DNA from: JAGVYE01 sp964502785
Lineage (GTDB): Archaea; Nanobdellota; Nanobdellia; Woesearchaeales; GW2011-AR9
Length of the DNA stretch: 23,973 nucleotides
Reading direction: 5' to 3'
Assembly (NCBI GenBank): GCA_964502785.1
Contig: CAZCXW010000015.1
Coordinates: 1-23,973, forward strand
This document shows, one piece after another, positions 21,768-23,973 of this stretch; position 1 is the first letter of the stretch; each line of letters begins with the position of its first letter. Made by a program: the position numbers and the translations under genes. The notes below the pieces were generated by a model. That model saw only the letters and a list, made by a program, of their open reading frames with translations, ran no database searches and was not told the DNA's origin.

Positions 21768-23612
21768 TTATTGATGCCCTTTATCTAAAATCTTCTTTAA
21801 CTCATCCGAAATTACTTTTCCTGATGCTTTCCCTGCTAACTCTTTCATGCACAAACCCATGAGCGCGCTAAAGGGCGCATCTTTATTTTTTTCCACTACT
21901 TCTTTAATAACTTTATGGAGATTTTCTGTAGAAAGTCCGGCATATTTTTCTAATTTAAACTCTCCTCTGATTTTATCAATTAAGATATCCAGAATAATAT
22001 CTTTATGAATCTTATCTTCCGCCAAGTACTTGAAAATTTCTTTAAAATCGTCTTCCGTCAAAAGATCAGGATTAAGAGCAAACTGCCTTTTGATGTCCAA
22101 TGGCATGGATGTTAATACTTCAGCAATAAATGCTGGTTTTTGTTGAGGATATTTTTGTGTAAGCTCCTCAAAGAGTAAAACTTTATCTGATTTAGCAATA
22201 AATTCTGCCAAATCTTTACTTAACGAGAATTGTTTTTGGTAACGCGCAATTTTTGTTTCTAAAATCTCAGGCAACTCTATAGATTTAGTATCTGGCTCAA
22301 TGAGAGGGATATCTGTTTCCGGGTACATTCGCGTCGCTCCAGGTATCGGTCGTAAGTAACTAGTAGTGCCATCGCTGTTTGCCTTGCGAACTTCTTTTGG
22401 AACACCTGCGAGAACTTCTTTGGCGCGTTCATAGACAGCAGTAAGAGCCATGTTTGCTTTTGATTCGTTGTCCGCAACAAGAATGAATGCATCGTTCTTT
22501 TCACACTTTAATTCTTTCTTAATCGTTTGCACTTCCTGTTCTGTTATACCATAATTAGGCAATTCATCGGAATGAAAAATGCCTCCGACTCCTGCTTTAA
22601 TTTTTGCCCTTCCTGAGAATTCTGTTCCGAGACGGTAATGGGGCTGTAATTCCCTGCTGATAAAACCGCCAAAATAAGGCAACTTTATACCGAGGATTTT
22701 GCCGCCATTTTTTATCGCAGAAGAAAAGATCTTGGATGCAGATGTTTTTGTAATGTCTGTAAGATCTTGAATGTGCAATGGATCTAATTTTACATTTTTT
22801 AACTCTTCTTTAATTCGTAATAACTCCATTTGCCGTTTCGCTTCTAATTCGACCAGCAATGGCAGCTGGCGAAGATCCTGCGCGCCTTTGATTTCGATCC
22901 TTGTCCCACATTTAATAGAAACATTGACATCCTGACGGATAGTGCCGAGACCGCGTTTCACGCCTGGCAAGGAACGCAATAATAAGCCTAACTTCTTCGC
23001 TGTTTCCTGACATTCTTCCGGGGAAGCAATATCTGGTTCCGTTCCGATTTCAATTAAGGGGATGCCCAGGCGATCTAAACGATACGTCTTCTTATCAACG
23101 GTATCGGCGATGATCTTGCTCGCATCTTCTTCTAATGAAATATTGGCGATGCCGATGTTTTTGTTGTTGAAGTTAATTGTTCCATTTCTAGCCACGAGCA
23201 TTGTTCTCTGAAATCCAGAAGTGTTAGAGCCATCAACAATCGTTTTCCGCATCACTTGGATAATAGGAGAAATAGAAGCATCCACAAGTTTCGAGAATTG
23301 CAGCGCAGTATAGAGAGCTTGATGGTTAACGTTATGAGGAGGTTCTTCATCAAGCTCAACTAAGCATGTCGTGTCTGTATATCCTTCGTAGACAAATGTT
23401 TTATCCTTTAACTGCTCTTGTTTTGCAGCAATATCTACTTCACCTGACTCTCCCGCGGAAGCTCTTAGTTTTCTCGTGATTGTGAAATGGGGGAGATCAT
23501 CCCTTAAGGACGTAGGGCACTGGCAGAACAGCTTCTGGCCTTCTAATTGCTGGTGGATTTCGATACCACATTTCAGACCCAGTTTTTGATAATGATCGTT
23601 ACTTTCTGCCAT
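21768..23612 (-). CDS. gatE: Glutamyl-tRNA(Gln) amidotransferase subunit E
   Basis: The archaeal GatE, which with GatD converts Glu-tRNA(Gln) to Gln-tRNA(Gln). The GatB/E N-terminal signature GLKCGIEIHQQLEGQKLFC is present, as are GIANISLEEDASKI and LDRLGIPLIEIGTEPDI from the catalytic cradle. An inserted AspRS-like region follows (roughly 270-400). A C-terminal tail domain (GLCMKELAGKASGKVISDEL) binds tRNA. The length of about 614 aa is standard. The longest frame starts at TTG 23627, but the ATG at 23612 lies 27 nt from a TATA box and is the better start. gatD is not in the window. Its presence shows the organism charges Gln by the indirect route. Confidence 0.95.
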   Translation of the reverse strand: MAESNDHYQKLGLKCGIEIHQQLEGQKLFCQCPTSLRDDLPHFTITRKLRASAGESGEVDIAAKQEQLKDKTFVYEGYTDTTCLVELDEEPPHNVNHQALYTALQFSKLVDASISPIIQVMRKTIVDGSNTSGFQRTMLVARNGTINFNNKNIGIANISLEEDASKIIADTVDKKTYRLDRLGIPLIEIGTEPDIASPEECQETAKKLGLLLRSLPGVKRGLGTIRQDVNVSIKCGTRIEIKGAQDLRQLPLLVELEAKRQMELLRIKEELKNVKLDPLHIQDLTDITKTSASKIFSSAIKNGGKILGIKLPYFGGFISRELQPHYRLGTEFSGRAKIKAGVGGIFHSDELPNYGITEQEVQTIKKELKCEKNDAFILVADNESKANMALTAVYERAKEVLAGVPKEVRKANSDGTTSYLRPIPGATRMYPETDIPLIEPDTKSIELPEILETKIARYQKQFSLSKDLAEFIAKSDKVLLFEELTQKYPQQKPAFIAEVLTSMPLDIKRQFALNPDLLTEDDFKEIFKYLAEDKIHKDIILDILIDKIRGEFKLEKYAGLSTENLHKVIKEVVEKNKDAPFSALMGLCMKELAGKASGKVISDELKKILDKGHQ

Positions 23613-23634
23613 AGTGGTTACTAACAACTGATTC

Positions 23635-23643
23635 TTTTTAATA
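23635..23643 (-). promoter_or_regulatory. TATA box of gatE operon
   Basis: TATTAAAAA on the minus strand, centred about 27 nt upstream of the ATG at 23612. It supports that ATG over the TTG at 23627. Confidence 0.55.
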
Positions 23644-23973
23644 CTTTTCGGAATAAGGGTTCCGGTTAATCTTTAGCTGTTAAACCTCAAATGGGTTTGT
23701 ATTTTTAAATTCTAAAGAAGTGATAGTGTTAGGTGAACCTCTGAAAAAAGAAGTGAGATGAAAAATGACACTTAAAAATGCAAGGATTGGAAGAGCAGAA
23801 GAGATGCAATCATGACAGCCTTTTTTATATCAGCCTCTTAAACTCTTTTCTTTTACCAGCCGTTATTTACCATCTGATACTTTATCGCAACCGTTTCTGG
23901 GAAAAACTAATAAAAATCGGTAATGTTCTTAAGTGACTGATAGATAGTCTTTTATTCTCCAGCATCTTTCTAG
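23644..23973. other. Terminal stretch without a recognisable gene
   Basis: Only short frames are present. A 27-codon minus-strand frame (23882-23965) is open to the window edge and could be the tail of a gene outside, but it has no recognisable sequence. A T6 run at 23820-23825 follows a weak 5-bp hairpin. No tRNA or box C/D RNA pattern was found. Confidence 0.4.

Noticed and set aside
23740..23830. Possible small RNA or tRNA remnant before a T6 run
   Set aside because: Only a 5-bp stem, no T-loop or acceptor pattern, and no paired boxes.

Overview
The window looks like archaeal chromosome, most likely from a DPANN-type lineage (Woesearchaeota/Pacearchaeota-like; this placement is inferred). 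Archaeal markers are FtsZ, the archaea-only tRNA amidotransferase subunit GatE, an archaeal-size triosephosphate isomerase, an AbrB-PhoU fusion, prepilin-like proteins with KKG leaders, and two Lrp-like regulators each made of two fused units. Many starts have an AT-rich TATA box centred about 25-28 nt upstream, which points to leaderless mRNAs. Other starts have GAGGTG/AGGTGA Shine-Dalgarno sites. These sites move several starts downstream of the longest reading frame (SOD, both pilin-like genes, the secreted protease).

Region 1 (1-7056) holds ftsZ with a strong 3' hairpin terminator, a convergent AbrB-PhoU regulator, an orphan gene plus a TIGR02996-like gene of bacterial flavour, a Nudix hydrolase, superoxide dismutase, a tandem Lrp regulator and a 281-aa orphan.

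Region 2 (7057-13907) is a minus-strand accessory block. It starts with decayed DNA: two gene fragments, one ending in a 19-bp copy of the neighbouring 281-aa gene. Next come a 767-aa protein with a C-terminal methyltransferase-like fold, a small membrane protein, and a 69-aa/HExxH metallopeptidase pair that overlap. A 113-nt palindromic element follows, then two overlapping metallophosphoesterase genes, one of which has lost most metal-binding motifs.

Region 3 (13908-16824) has a secreted trypsin-like protease with a 9-bp palindrome in its leader, a roughly 700-nt gene-poor stretch rich in inverted repeats, and a three-gene prepilin-like operon.

Region 4 (16854-23973) holds a small membrane protein plus tpiA, an orphan with a faint diadenylate-cyclase-like pattern, a second tandem Lrp regulator, a DUF1461 membrane protein, and a gatE - lytic transglycosylase - YbaK-like gene string. 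The last ~360 nt show no convincing gene.

No tRNA, rRNA, CRISPR array, transposase or integrase was recognised. The best candidates for new biology are the active/inactive phosphoesterase pair, the 767-aa methyltransferase-like protein, the overlapping 69-aa/metallopeptidase pair and the 113-nt palindrome, all in region 2.
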